A stretch of 38,791 bases of DNA from an uncultured Prevotellaceae bacterium (lineage in GTDB: Bacteria > Bacteroidota > Bacteroidia > Bacteroidales > Muribaculaceae): NCBI GenBank assembly GCA_947169265.1, contig CAMVPC010000027.1:1-38791 (forward strand). The letters are read 5' to 3'. The notes below the pieces were generated by a model. That model ran no database searches. It saw only the letters and a program-made list of their open reading frames with translations, and had not been told where the DNA came from. Position numbers and translations under genes: made by a program. Below, one piece after another: positions 26,827 through 34,331 of this stretch (its first letter is position 1; every line of letters starts with the position of its first letter).

Positions 26827-27717
26827 TTAATTTTTTTGTGCCCTTGGGTGGGCGAGTTTATAATTGGTTTTCAGTTCGCTCAAAGTGATGTGGGTGTAGA
26901 TTTGCGTGGTGGCGAGCGATTCGTGGCCGAGCAGGTCTTTGACGCTGCCGAGATTGGCGCCGCCGTTGAGCATGGCGGTGGCGAAGCTGTGTCGCAGCAC
27001 GTGGGGGCTGAGCTTGCCGTGTGCTCCGGCGGCGGCGAGCGCCTGGTGTACGGCGTTGTAGACGAGCGAGGGGTAGAGGGGTTGTCCGTCGCGTCGGGCG
27101 AAGAAAGTGCCGCGCGTGCCGTCGTCGCTGTCGCGCAGGCGGCGGTAGGCGCTGATCCAGTTGGCGAGCTCGTCGCCAAAGGGGATGATGCGTTCCTTGT
27201 CGCGCTTGCCGCGCACTTTGAGTTGGCGCTTGGCGGTGTCGACGTTGTTGTCGAGCAGGCCGATGAGCTCGGCGCGTCGCATGCCGGTCTCGTAGAGCAT
27301 CATGACGATGAGGCGGTTGCGCACGGCGGTGGTGTCGGCGGTGTCGATGTCGCTGTCGAGCAGGGTGTCGAGGTTGCTCTCGCGCACCACGGTGGGCAGG
27401 CGTTTGGGCAGTCGCGCCAGTTCGACGTAGGCTGCGGGGTTGTCGGTGGCTTGCCCGCTGGCAATAAGCCATTTGAAGAAGGCGCGCAGGGCTTGCACGC
27501 GTCGCCGCAGGGTGCGCGCGCTGTCGCCGGCGTTCTTGCGGTCGACGAGCCAAGCGCGCACTGTGGCGAGCGTGGCGTGTGCCGAGTCGTCGATGCCGTG
27601 GTCCTCAAGGTGGCGGCTCCACAGCTCCAGGTCGTTGCGGTAGGCCAGGGCGGTGTGCCGCGACTGGTTGAGTTCCAGCCTGATATAGCTCAAAAAGTTG
27701 TCAATCGCCTTGTTCAT
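26827..27717 (-). CDS. Tyrosine recombinase, XerC/XerD family
   Basis: A 296-residue protein from the ATG at 27717. The N-terminal SAM-like domain (1-100) binds DNA. The catalytic domain holds Arg147 in TGMRRAEL, a Lys in GKRDKER (170-176), His239 and Arg242 in HVLRH, His265 in LLGHES and the nucleophile Tyr274 in IYTHI, so all active-site residues are present. The size and the position directly before hpf match the chromosomal Xer recombinase of Bacteroidales, which resolves chromosome dimers, rather than a phage integrase. XerC cannot be told from XerD by eye. Confidence 0.88.
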   Translation of the reverse strand: MNKAIDNFLSYIRLELNQSRHTALAYRNDLELWSRHLEDHGIDDSAHATLATVRAWLVDRKNAGDSARTLRRRVQALRAFFKWLIASGQATDNPAAYVELARLPKRLPTVVRESNLDTLLDSDIDTADTTAVRNRLIVMMLYETGMRRAELIGLLDNNVDTAKRQLKVRGKRDKERIIPFGDELANWISAYRRLRDSDDGTRGTFFARRDGQPLYPSLVYNAVHQALAAAGAHGKLSPHVLRHSFATAMLNGGANLGSVKDLLGHESLATTQIYTHITLSELKTNYKLAHPRAQKN

Positions 27718-27996
27718 GAATTGCGGTGCAAGGGCTGAATCGCGTTTCCATTGCGCAACGAATTTACACACTTTTTGCTTGAAAAGCAAATTTTAGAGCG
27801 ACTTTTTTTTGAGGGCTTCCGGGTGGTTGTGGTGTCTGTTGCCACATTGTCAACGGTTTAAGCGGATTGCCCGTAGGCCTAAATTGCTTCGAGCTGTGAG
27901 CTGTGAGCAACGAGCCTCAGCTCATTTCCAAACAAAGGTCTCCTCAAACTGCGTAGACTTTAATAATTAGGCGGCGTTTCGGCAAATATCAAAGTA
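27718..27996. other. Intergenic region with degenerate GAGC repeats and left 40-bp element
   Basis: No gene supported. From 27890 there are short degenerate repeats of the GAGCTGTGAGC type. At 27943-27982 lies a 40-base element found again, inverted, at 33621-33660. The 81-bp tandem repeats begin immediately afterwards. Confidence 0.5.
27943..27982 (+). repeat. 40-bp dispersed element, left copy
   Basis: It begins CTCAAACTGCGTAGACTTTA and ends AGGCGGCGTTTCGG. The reverse complement of 33621-33660 matches at 36 of 40 positions, so the two copies form an inverted pair about 5.6 kb apart. Confidence 0.75.
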
Positions 27997-28186
27997 AACT
28001 TTGCTTTTGTGTTCGGCTTGCACTATGTTGCCGCTAAGAGCGGCGAAATTAGGCTTCGCCTCAACAAAAACAAAGTTAACTTTGCTTTTGTGTTCGGCTT
28101 GCACTATGTTGCCGTTAAGAGCGGCGAAATTAGGCTTCGCCTCAACAAAAGCAAAGTTAACTTTGCTTTTGTGTTCGGCTTGCACT
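27997..28186 (+). repeat. 81-bp tandem repeat, two full copies and a partial third
   Basis: Units start at 27997, 28078 and 28159, each with AACTTTGCTTTTGTGTTCGG. The third copy diverges after GGCTTGCACTA, where it becomes the -7 box of the peptidase gene. Each full unit contains GCCGCT/AGCGGC and AGGC-TTC-GCCT hairpins. The junction of each unit is a palindrome around GCAAAGTTAACTTTGC. The period is a multiple of three, so open frames run through it, but nothing else supports a protein. Confidence 0.9.
28145..28172. repeat. 28-bp perfect palindrome in the tandem repeat
   Basis: Each half reads AACTTTGCTTTTGT outward from the centre at 28158/28159. The second junction (28064-28091) has the same palindrome with one mismatch. 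Both half-sites contain TAACTTTG, a consensus -7 box facing each way. It may be an operator, a bidirectional promoter or a hairpin. Confidence 0.75.
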
Positions 28187-28193
28187 AATTTTG
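28162..28193 (+). promoter_or_regulatory. Promoter of the C69 peptidase gene
   Basis: TTTG (28162-28165), 20 bases, then TAATTTTG (28186-28193), full consensus. The -33 box lies inside the third copy of the 81-bp repeat. At the same place the earlier copies have the weaker TATGTTGC. The leader to the ATG at 28219 is about 20 nt. Confidence 0.75.
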
Positions 28194-28218
28194 CAAAAGT
28201 GTTTTAAAACGGAATGTT

Positions 28219-29868
28219 ATGATAAGGAAATTGTTGCTGATGTTGATGGCGGCGCTCGCGTGGGGGCCGCGTGGCGAGGCGTGCACGAGTATCTTGGTGG
28301 GAAAGAAGGCGAGTGCCGACGGCTCGGTGATGTGTACCTATAATATCGACTCGTGGGGGGCTTGCCACAAGATGTACCGCTATGCGGCCGGGTGTCACGC
28401 GGCGGGCACGATGCGCAAAATCTACGACCGCGACACGCGGGTGTATCACGGGCAGATTCCCGAGGCGCCGGTGACTTACCTGGTGACGGGCAATATTAAC
28501 GAGTGGCAGGTGGCGATAGGGGAGACGACATTCGAGGGCCGCGACGAGCTTGTTGACGGCACGGGCATCATCGACTACGGGTCGCTCATGGACCTGGGCC
28601 TGCAACGTGCCCGCACGGCGCGTGAGGCCATCAAGGTAATGACCGACTTGGCGCAGACCTACGGTTTTTGCAGCTCGGGCGAGTCGTTCACGGTGTGTGA
28701 CCCCGACGAGGCGTGGCTGCTCGAGATGTCGGGCTGCGGGCCGGGCAGTAAGAGTGTGGTGTGGGTGGCGGTGCGCGTGCCCGACAACGCTGTGCTGGCT
28801 CACGCCAACCAGAGCCGCATCCGCCGCGTGGACGTGAGCGACACGGCCAACGTGATGATGTCGAAGAACTGCATCAGCTTTGCCCGCGCGCGAGGCTATT
28901 TCAAAGGCCCCGACAGCGAGTTCAGCTTTTGCGATGCTTATAACCCGCCCACCTTCGGGGGGCGTCGCTTGGGCGACTCGCGCGTGTGGGCCATCTACCG
29001 GCGGGTAACGCAGGGCATGGACCGTTACCTGCCTTACGTGGAGGGCAAGCGCCCGTTGCACGAAGTGGAGCCGCTGCCGCTGTGGGTGGTGCCCGACAAG
29101 CGCCTCACGGTGAACGACGTGATAGGGTGTATGCGCGACCGTTATGAGGGTACGCCGCTGGCCATGGATGTCAACGATGCGGGTGCCGGTGTGTATGACA
29201 GCCCGTTCCGTCCGCAACCGCTGCGTTACAAGGACGGCGACACCACGCTGTTCAACGAGCGGCCTGTGGCCACTGCCCACACCGCCTTCACCTGGGTGTG
29301 CCAGCTGCGTGGCTTCCTGCCGCGCGAGGTGGGCGGCGTGATGTGGTGGGGTAACGACGACAGCGGCATGGTGGCTTACACGCCGGTCTACTGTTGCGCC
29401 ACGCGCGTGCCCCATTGCTACGACGTGCCCGAGGCCGACGCGTTCCACTTTAGCGACAAGAGCGCTTACTGGGTGTGTAACTGGGTGAGCAACATGGTGT
29501 ATCCGCGCTGGAGCCTGCTCTATCCCGAACTTGAGCAGGTGCGCGACTCGCTGCAGGCCAGCTACTTCGCGCGCCAGCCCGATGTGGAACGCCGCGCGCT
29601 GGCGCTCTTGCGCGCCGACCGCGACGCGGCGCTGGCACTCCTCACCGACTACGGCGACGAGCTGGGCCGGCAGATGGTGGACCGCTGGCGCGACATGGCC
29701 TGGCACATGATAGTGAAATATAACGATGGTGTCGTGCGCCAGGAGGTGAACGGCCGCTACAAGCGCAATTCGAGCGGATTCCGTCCCGTTTTGTCGCGTC
29801 CCGGCATGTCGCCTGCGGCACGCCACCGCATCCACCGGTCGACGGGCACCCGCTTCGAGGTACCTTAA
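28219..29868 (+). CDS. C69-family dipeptidase (PepD-like), secreted
   Basis: A 549-residue N-terminal-nucleophile hydrolase. A short signal sequence ends before Cys22 in EACTSILVGKKASADGS. In this family the Cys becomes the N-terminal catalytic residue after cleavage. Other family blocks are the early TYNIDSWG, GNINEWQVAIGETTF, TYGFCSSGESFTV, DEAWLLEMSGCG and FWWGNDDSG-like MWWGNDDSG. C69 enzymes cut dipeptides, and gut Bacteroidales carry several secreted ones for nutrient peptide use. Length is typical. Its promoter emerges from the 81-bp tandem repeat. Confidence 0.88.
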   Translation: MIRKLLLMLMAALAWGPRGEACTSILVGKKASADGSVMCTYNIDSWGACHKMYRYAAGCHAAGTMRKIYDRDTRVYHGQIPEAPVTYLVTGNINEWQVAIGETTFEGRDELVDGTGIIDYGSLMDLGLQRARTAREAIKVMTDLAQTYGFCSSGESFTVCDPDEAWLLEMSGCGPGSKSVVWVAVRVPDNAVLAHANQSRIRRVDVSDTANVMMSKNCISFARARGYFKGPDSEFSFCDAYNPPTFGGRRLGDSRVWAIYRRVTQGMDRYLPYVEGKRPLHEVEPLPLWVVPDKRLTVNDVIGCMRDRYEGTPLAMDVNDAGAGVYDSPFRPQPLRYKDGDTTLFNERPVATAHTAFTWVCQLRGFLPREVGGVMWWGNDDSGMVAYTPVYCCATRVPHCYDVPEADAFHFSDKSAYWVCNWVSNMVYPRWSLLYPELEQVRDSLQASYFARQPDVERRALALLRADRDAALALLTDYGDELGRQMVDRWRDMAWHMIVKYNDGVVRQEVNGRYKRNSSGFRPVLSRPGMSPAARHRIHRSTGTRFEVP

Positions 29869-29919
29869 GCCTTGGGAAATGAGAACTTTTACAATTCACT
29901 CACAACGATATACTCACAA

Positions 29920-30228
29920 ATGGATAACTATACCCTATTACAAGACGCCGAAGGCCACATGGCCCTGGCTCTTCACGACGACACGACTCTCAATACCGAG
30001 CCCGTCGACCCGCTATTGCTCATCGACGGCACGACGCAAGTGCTACTCATCAGGAACCTGTCGAGCGTGAAACTGATGAACCTGCCCGCGACAGCGGTCG
30101 GGCAACTTGCCCGCCAGGCGACGGCCCAAGTGATAGAACATGCCGCCGACGGCTCCTTGCTGCGCCACTACCACGCCACCGTCACTACGGTGGAAGACGT
30201 GGAGCGGCTCATCGTGCGTCCGTCGTGA
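29920..30228 (+). CDS. Small protein of unknown function
   Basis: A 102-residue protein starting at MDNYTLLQDAEGHM. It is acidic in the N-terminal half, with alternating hydrophobic strands (PLLLIDGTTQVLLIRN) and a helix (VGQLARQATAQVIEHAAD). No signal peptide, membrane segment or known motif is visible. It lies 51 bases after the peptidase gene and may share its transcript. I do not recognise the family. A TTG start 48 bases upstream is possible but adds an unlikely N-terminus. Confidence 0.5.
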   Translation: MDNYTLLQDAEGHMALALHDDTTLNTEPVDPLLLIDGTTQVLLIRNLSSVKLMNLPATAVGQLARQATAQVIEHAADGSLLRHYHATVTTVEDVERLIVRPS

Positions 30229-30306
30229 TAACCCGCCCGACACCAGTCCCGCGACTCATCCTCATATCGTCGCGTGGTCACCGGGTTCCGTCGCGGTGCT
30301 GGGGTG

Positions 30307-30657
30307 TCAAGGCGCTTGGTTGATAGCGTCGAGCAGTTGCTCGCCCAGGTGGTTGGTGGGCTCGTGGTTGGGCACGACGAGTCCCAGGATATAGCTGCGG
30401 CCGGTGGGTAGAGTCTCGTCGTGCCGCGAGGCAGAATTGTGGAAAGAGAGTCGCGGCGGCATGGTGCCGGCCACGGCGCTACTGTCGCGCTTCTCGCGCA
30501 GCTCGAGCGGCAACGTGGTACGGCGGCCCGGTTCGATGGTGAAGAGGGTGGTGGCGGCGAGCACGGTGCCATCGGCCTGTCGGTTTCCGGTGGTGAGCAG
30601 GTAGGTGCCCGCTTCAAGGGCCGCGCTGTCGCTAAAGGTGGAGTGCCATGTGACTCT
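30307..30657 (-). pseudogene. Remnant of a transglutaminase/thioredoxin-like secreted protein
   Basis: The minus-strand frame ending at 30307 reads WHSTFSDSAALEAGTYLL, TTGNRQADGTVLAATTLFTIE and LPLELREK, then YILGLVVPNHEPTNH joined directly to LGEQLLDAINQAP. These match, as I recall them, separate parts of the C-terminal region of large Bacteroidales transglutaminase-like proteins, where roughly a hundred thioredoxin-like residues lie between EPTNH and the final GEQL block. A TAG stops the frame just upstream of RVTWHST and no start codon fits. It therefore lacks its N-terminus and carries an internal deletion. No function is expected. Confidence 0.6.
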
Positions 30658-30737
30658 CTACAAAGAAATCCGCACCGACGCGGAGATTACGCAAGGCTTC
30701 AGCGAGCTGGGAATATTCCTCAAATAAGCGTCAAAAA

Positions 30738-30770
30738 TAATAAGGAACTTTTCGTCAAAGTTCCTTATTA
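30738..30770. terminator. Bidirectional terminator
   Basis: A perfect 14-bp stem, TAATAAGGAACTTT and AAAGTTCCTTATTA, with loop TCGTC. On the minus strand it runs into TTTTTG. On the plus strand it is followed by CGTTTT. The core AAGGAACTTT also forms the hairpin inside rnc. Confidence 0.8.
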
Positions 30771-31268
30771 CGTTTTCCAAGAGGTAATAATTTTTAATTA
30801 AGGTAAAAAGATTGTTTTAGGTTTATGGTTGGCAAAGGTATAATCTTTTCGATGGATAAATGTGAATGTTTCTTTTTGAATCATTCCATCGCGGTAACGC
30901 AATTAGTTTGAGCAATCCTTTAGTCTCTTAGTGGGCTACTTGACACAGGGGCTGAGAACGATTATTTCACAAAGTAGTGCAAACGATTGCTCTCGTTGCC
31001 TTAAAATAAGCCTCGAGCCCGTGAGGGTGAGGCGAGCGCACTAAATGTTGCTTAAGTCTTCAATGATCTCGAAATGCGTTGCAAATTTATGGCTTTTTTG
31101 CCGAAGTAACAAATTATAATCAAATTTTTTTTCACCATTCGCGAAAAGTAATCCCTAAACCTACCTAAAGCAGTAGTCGCTCGGCCTGCTCAATCCGAGA
31201 GAGCCAATACCTCTCAATCGCTAATCTTCAATCAAAAACAATGAAAAACGGGGCTATAGGGCTGACGT
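30771..31268. other. AT-rich gap without a supported gene
   Basis: No convincing frame on either strand. At 30833-30840 the minus strand reads TACCTTTG, a full -7 match pointing at the terminator at 30738. This could be a relic promoter of the decayed gene or make a short RNA. Otherwise I see only AT-rich, non-repetitive sequence. Confidence 0.4.
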
Positions 31269-31283
31269 TAGCAAAAAATTTGC

Positions 31284-31291
31284 TAACTTTG
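31284..31291 (+). promoter_or_regulatory. Promoter -7 box of the holin-superfamily gene, in an inverted repeat
   Basis: TAACTTTG, full consensus, 66 bases before the ATG at 31358. It overlaps the right arm of an inverted repeat, TTAGCAAA (31269-31276) and TTTGCTAA, so a repressor site is conceivable. No TTTG at standard spacing. Confidence 0.55.
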
Positions 31292-31357
31292 CCCTCACGA
31301 GGCGGCACCACGGCCGCCCGCTTGTGAAATCGTCAACATAAACGAACAAAATATATT

Positions 31358-31690
31358 ATGATTGTAAGATTGATTCTCTCGGCGGTGGCCGTGTGGCTGG
31401 CGGCCGCGGTACTCGACGGGGTGACCATCGACCACTGGGGGTGGTCGGTGGTGATAGCCATCGTGATGGGCCTTATCAACAGTGTGATAAGGCCAGTAGT
31501 GAAATTCTTCTCGCTGCCCTTGAACGTGCTCACACTGGGACTGTTCACGCTCGTGATTAATGGTGCCATGGTCATGTTGTGTGCCTACTGTGTGCCCGCT
31601 TTCCACGTCGACAGCCTGGGCACCGGCATCCTCTACAGCATCATCCTCATCGCCGTGAACTGGCTTCTCAACCTCATCTTCAATAAATAA
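31358..31690 (+). CDS. Phage-holin-superfamily-IV membrane protein (YvlD-like)
   Basis: A 110-residue protein that is almost all membrane, with four hydrophobic segments (about 3-22, 28-46, 55-78 and 88-107). The conserved block between them is GLINSVIRPVVKFFSLPLNVLTLGLFTLVINGAM-like, typical of the PF04020 family. Despite the family's 'phage holin' label, members are ordinary chromosomal inner-membrane proteins of unknown role. No phage genes surround it. An OmpH-like chaperone gene follows after 85 bases, which loosely suggests an envelope role. Confidence 0.85.
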   Translation: MIVRLILSAVAVWLAAAVLDGVTIDHWGWSVVIAIVMGLINSVIRPVVKFFSLPLNVLTLGLFTLVINGAMVMLCAYCVPAFHVDSLGTGILYSIILIAVNWLLNLIFNK

Positions 31691-31775
31691 AATAATGTGG
31701 TGCGGGGTGTGAGACGCCGGCTTGTAGCCGCCTCCCGCAACCATCCCAATAATAACTCGTAAACTCAACCACCCG

Positions 31776-32285
31776 ATGAAACGTTTATATCTTATTCTTA
31801 TCACGCTCGCGATGCCGCTGATGGTTCTCGCCCAGACTGTCATCGCCACGGTCAACATCGACGAGGTTTTCGCCTCGCTGCCGCAAAGCGAGCTGGCGCA
31901 AGCCGAACTTAATCAAATCAACGATAAACTCAAGGCCGAATATGCCGCCATGCAACACGACCTCGACGAGAAATTCGCCGCTTACCAGCAGATGGCCACT
32001 GCGACCGACGTGCCGCAAAGCATCAAGGAGCGACGCATGAGCGAGATACGCCAGGACGACCGCGCCATCGGCGACTTCTTCGACCGCAGCCGCCGGGAAC
32101 TCGCCGAGGCCAAGCAACGCCTCGAAACCCCCATCTACGCCCTCATCGAGGCCGCCGTCAAGGAAATCGGCGACAAGCACGGCTACACCTACGTCCTCGA
32201 CGTGAGCAAGACGCCCGTGGCCTACCGCGGCACCGGTGCCATCGACATCACTCAGGACGTGATAGCATTGATATCCCGGCAATGA
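31776..32285 (+). CDS. OmpH/Skp-family periplasmic chaperone
   Basis: A 169-residue protein with a signal peptide ending at VLAQ (residue 20). It opens with VIATVNIDEVFASLPQSELAQAEL, the family start, followed by a long charged coiled coil (about 40-125) and a short beta end (KHGYTYVLDVSKTPVAY). Skp-type trimers hold unfolded outer-membrane proteins in the periplasm. Its stop codon overlaps the start of the DUF4105 gene (ATGA), so the two are translationally coupled. Confidence 0.88.
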   Translation: MKRLYLILITLAMPLMVLAQTVIATVNIDEVFASLPQSELAQAELNQINDKLKAEYAAMQHDLDEKFAAYQQMATATDVPQSIKERRMSEIRQDDRAIGDFFDRSRRELAEAKQRLETPIYALIEAAVKEIGDKHGYTYVLDVSKTPVAYRGTGAIDITQDVIALISRQ

Positions 32286-33511
32286 TGAGACAAGCCGCTG
32301 TTCTCACCACCATCCTCGCCGCGTTCCTCGCCACGGCGCTCGCCGCCGCGGCTCCGCAGTTGCCGCCCGCGCCGCAACTGCCGGGCGACAGCATCCGCGT
32401 GAGTCTCATCACCTTCGCGCCGGGCGACGAAACCTATGAGCTCTTTGGCCACACCGAGTTGCGTGTCATCAGCAGCGACCTGGCCACCGCCGCCAATCCT
32501 ACCGGCGACTGGTTTTTCAATTACGGCGTGTTCGACTTCACCACGCCGGGCTTCTTTTGGCGCTTCGCCCGCGGACAAAGCGACTACCTGTGCATGCCCG
32601 TGCTTCCCTCGCTCGTCACTCAGGACAACGAGGGACGCAAAATGACCGAGCAAGTGCTCGACCTGAGCTACGACGAGGCGTGTGCGCTGCGCGACTACCT
32701 CGCGTGGAACGCGCAACCCGAGAACCGCGAATACCGCTACCGCTACTTTAGCGACAACTGTGCCACCCGGCCGCGCGACATCATCGAGCGCGCCGTGGGC
32801 GGCACTCTGCAATACCACAACGATAGCCTGCCGAGGGCCACCACTTACCGCCAACTGCTCACCCGCTACACCGCCCACTATCCGTGGGAGCAATTCGGCA
32901 TAGACATGATTCTGGGCGCGCCTTGCGACACCCTCATCGACACGCGCCAGCAAATGTTCGTCCCCATGCTGCTCGCCCGGGCCATGGCTACCGCTACCCG
33001 CGATCGCGACGGCCGCGCGACACCCATCGTGAGCCAAACTATCGTCCTGCTCGACGGACCCGACGACGGCACCGTGTTGCCTCCCACGCCATGGTACCTT
33101 GGGCCCGTCGCCGCCATGACCGCCCTGCTCCTCATCACCCTGGCGGTGTGCCTGCACGACTGGCGGCGTCGGCGTCTCTCACGCTGGTTCGACACCATCT
33201 TCTTCCTCAGTCTCGCCATCGCCGGAGCCGTAGTGTGGTTTGTCGCCTTCGCCTCAAGTCACGAGGCTACTTGGCCCAACTACAACGTGCTGTGGCTCAA
33301 TCCGCTGTGGCTCGTGCTGGCCGTGCTCGTGTGGCGACGTAAGTGGGCGCGCCCACTGCGATATGTCGCCCTGGTCGGCGCCATCCTCACCCTCATCACC
33401 GCCCTCGTGTGGCTCACGCGCCTGCAAGTGCCCAACGTGGCCTTCTGGCCACTCGCCGCCGCTACCACCGCCCGGACGCTCACCCTCGTTCACCACACCA
33501 AGCGGCAATAA
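32282..33511 (+). CDS. DUF4105 (Lnb-type) membrane protein
   Basis: A 409-residue protein. Signal peptide or anchor at 5-24. The periplasmic DUF4105 domain (about 38-260) carries FGHTELRV (His57) and FSDNCATRPRD (Cys160), the conserved His and Cys expected in this papain-like fold. From about 265 there are three or four membrane segments followed by basic turns. Related Lnb proteins of Gram-positive bacteria rearrange lipoprotein acyl chains, but that function cannot be assumed for Bacteroidales members. It overlaps the OmpH-like gene by 4 bases, so an envelope-assembly role is plausible. Confidence 0.85.
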   Translation: MMRQAAVLTTILAAFLATALAAAAPQLPPAPQLPGDSIRVSLITFAPGDETYELFGHTELRVISSDLATAANPTGDWFFNYGVFDFTTPGFFWRFARGQSDYLCMPVLPSLVTQDNEGRKMTEQVLDLSYDEACALRDYLAWNAQPENREYRYRYFSDNCATRPRDIIERAVGGTLQYHNDSLPRATTYRQLLTRYTAHYPWEQFGIDMILGAPCDTLIDTRQQMFVPMLLARAMATATRDRDGRATPIVSQTIVLLDGPDDGTVLPPTPWYLGPVAAMTALLLITLAVCLHDWRRRRLSRWFDTIFFLSLAIAGAVVWFVAFASSHEATWPNYNVLWLNPLWLVLAVLVWRRKWARPLRYVALVGAILTLITALVWLTRLQVPNVAFWPLAAATTARTLTLVHHTKRQ

Positions 33512-34209
33512 CCCCACGAAAACGGACATCCGCAAAACATTTCGTTCAATCAAAACGCGAACCCCTCAAGCACACATCACCCAAAAGGCGATATGCTTCA
33601 GGAACATAATCCCCCAGGGGCCGAAACGCCGCCTAATTTTTAAAGTCTACGGAATTTAAGGTGTTTGAGAAGTATTTTTTGTTAATCGGTTGAGCATTTA
33701 TTTAAACTCCTTTCACTCCTCAAACCAATGAGCTTCGAGCTCCGAGCGATGAGCCTTGAGTGCATAGAGGGTAACGCCGAAGGCGTGCCAAGGCCGGCGG
33801 CCTTGACTTGAACGAAACCCCACGGCGCGTAGGCCGAAGGCCTGCGTGGCGTGGGGGATAGTGACGCACTCTCACGATGAGCCCCGAAGGGGGTCACAAA
33901 CGGCGAACCGGCCTCGAGCCTCGAGCCTCGAGCGATAAGCACCTTGAGGGTGCCCTCTGAATGCCCCCAGTGAAACGCGTTTTCACTGGGGGTGAGACCC
34001 CACGACCGCCCTGTCGCCGGAGGCGACCCCCTCGCCCCGCCTCATCTCCCAAACAAAAAAACTCCTTAAACTCCGTAGACCTGATAGTCTGCCTTTAATT
34101 CGTTGACACGCCTCTCGAAGGTGACCCGATTTCGCATGCCTAATAGTCACGGTCAAGGCAAAAATCAACAGATTTTGGCCCAATACTTGCGTGGACCAAA
34201 AAAATGTAT
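33512..34209. other. Hairpin-rich intergenic region with dispersed repeats
   Basis: No gene supported. Contents: the right copy of the 40-bp element (33621-33660, inverted) and degenerate GAGCTTCGAGCTCC and CGAGCCTCGAGCC repeats (33729-33757, 33912-33943). A long imperfect hairpin at 33818-33856 runs CCCCAC to GTGGGG with a GAA loop. A perfect 12-bp hairpin at 33964-33992 is CCCCCAGTGAAA paired with TTTCACTGGGGG. A partial third copy of the element, CTTAAACTCCGTAGAC, is at 34065-34080. Several shorter hairpins share GAA or GGA loops. Confidence 0.6.
33621..33660 (-). repeat. 40-bp dispersed element, right inverted copy
   Basis: The minus strand starts CTTAAATTCCGTAGACTTTA and ends AGGCGGCGTTTCGG, matching 27943-27982 at 36 of 40 bases in the opposite direction. 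Confidence 0.75.
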
Positions 34210-34217
34210 TACCTTTG
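34186..34217 (+). promoter_or_regulatory. tRNA-Leu promoter
   Basis: CTTG (34186-34189), 20 bases, then TACCTTTG (34210-34217), full -7 match, ending 14 bases before the tRNA. Confidence 0.75.
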
Positions 34218-34231
34218 CACCGCTTCTACAA

Positions 34232-34315
34232 GCCCAGATGGCGGAATCGGTAGACGCGTTGGTCTCAAACACCAATGGGGTAACACCCGTGCCGGTTCGA
34301 CCCCGGCTCTGGGTA
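34232..34315 (+). tRNA. tRNA-Leu (anticodon CAA)
   Basis: An 84-base class II tRNA. The acceptor stem is GCCCAGA paired with TCTGGGT, with discriminator A. The anticodon stem TTGGT/ACCAA holds the loop CTCAAAC, giving anticodon CAA (reads UUG). A long variable arm (GGGT/ACCC) and the T-loop GGTTCGACCCC are present. No CCA is encoded. It has its own promoter and terminator. Confidence 0.97.
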
Positions 34316-34331
34316 CGGCTTAATTAGCAAG

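Noticed and set aside
27967-28185. A 72-residue frame with a 27-residue repeat across the 81-bp units
   Set aside because: The period is a multiple of three, so frames stay open by arithmetic. The sequence is dominated by promoter-like and palindromic DNA and has no plausible protein start context.
27997-28186. Possible CRISPR array
   Set aside because: The repeats are directly tandem with no unique spacers, and no cas genes are present.
28204-29835. A 543-codon open frame opposite the C69 peptidase
   Set aside because: Antisense shadow. Composition is His/Arg/Ala-rich without motifs, and the peptidase on the plus strand is clear.
30650-30726. A 25-codon plus-strand tail (VTLYKEIRTDAEITQG and on) ending before the 30738 terminator
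   Set aside because: It may be the end of another broken gene, but it is too short to identify and abuts the minus-strand remnant, so it is not listed as a feature.
31358-31690. Prophage based on a 'holin' gene
   Set aside because: The family is a chromosomal membrane-protein family, and no phage structural, lysis or replication gene is near.
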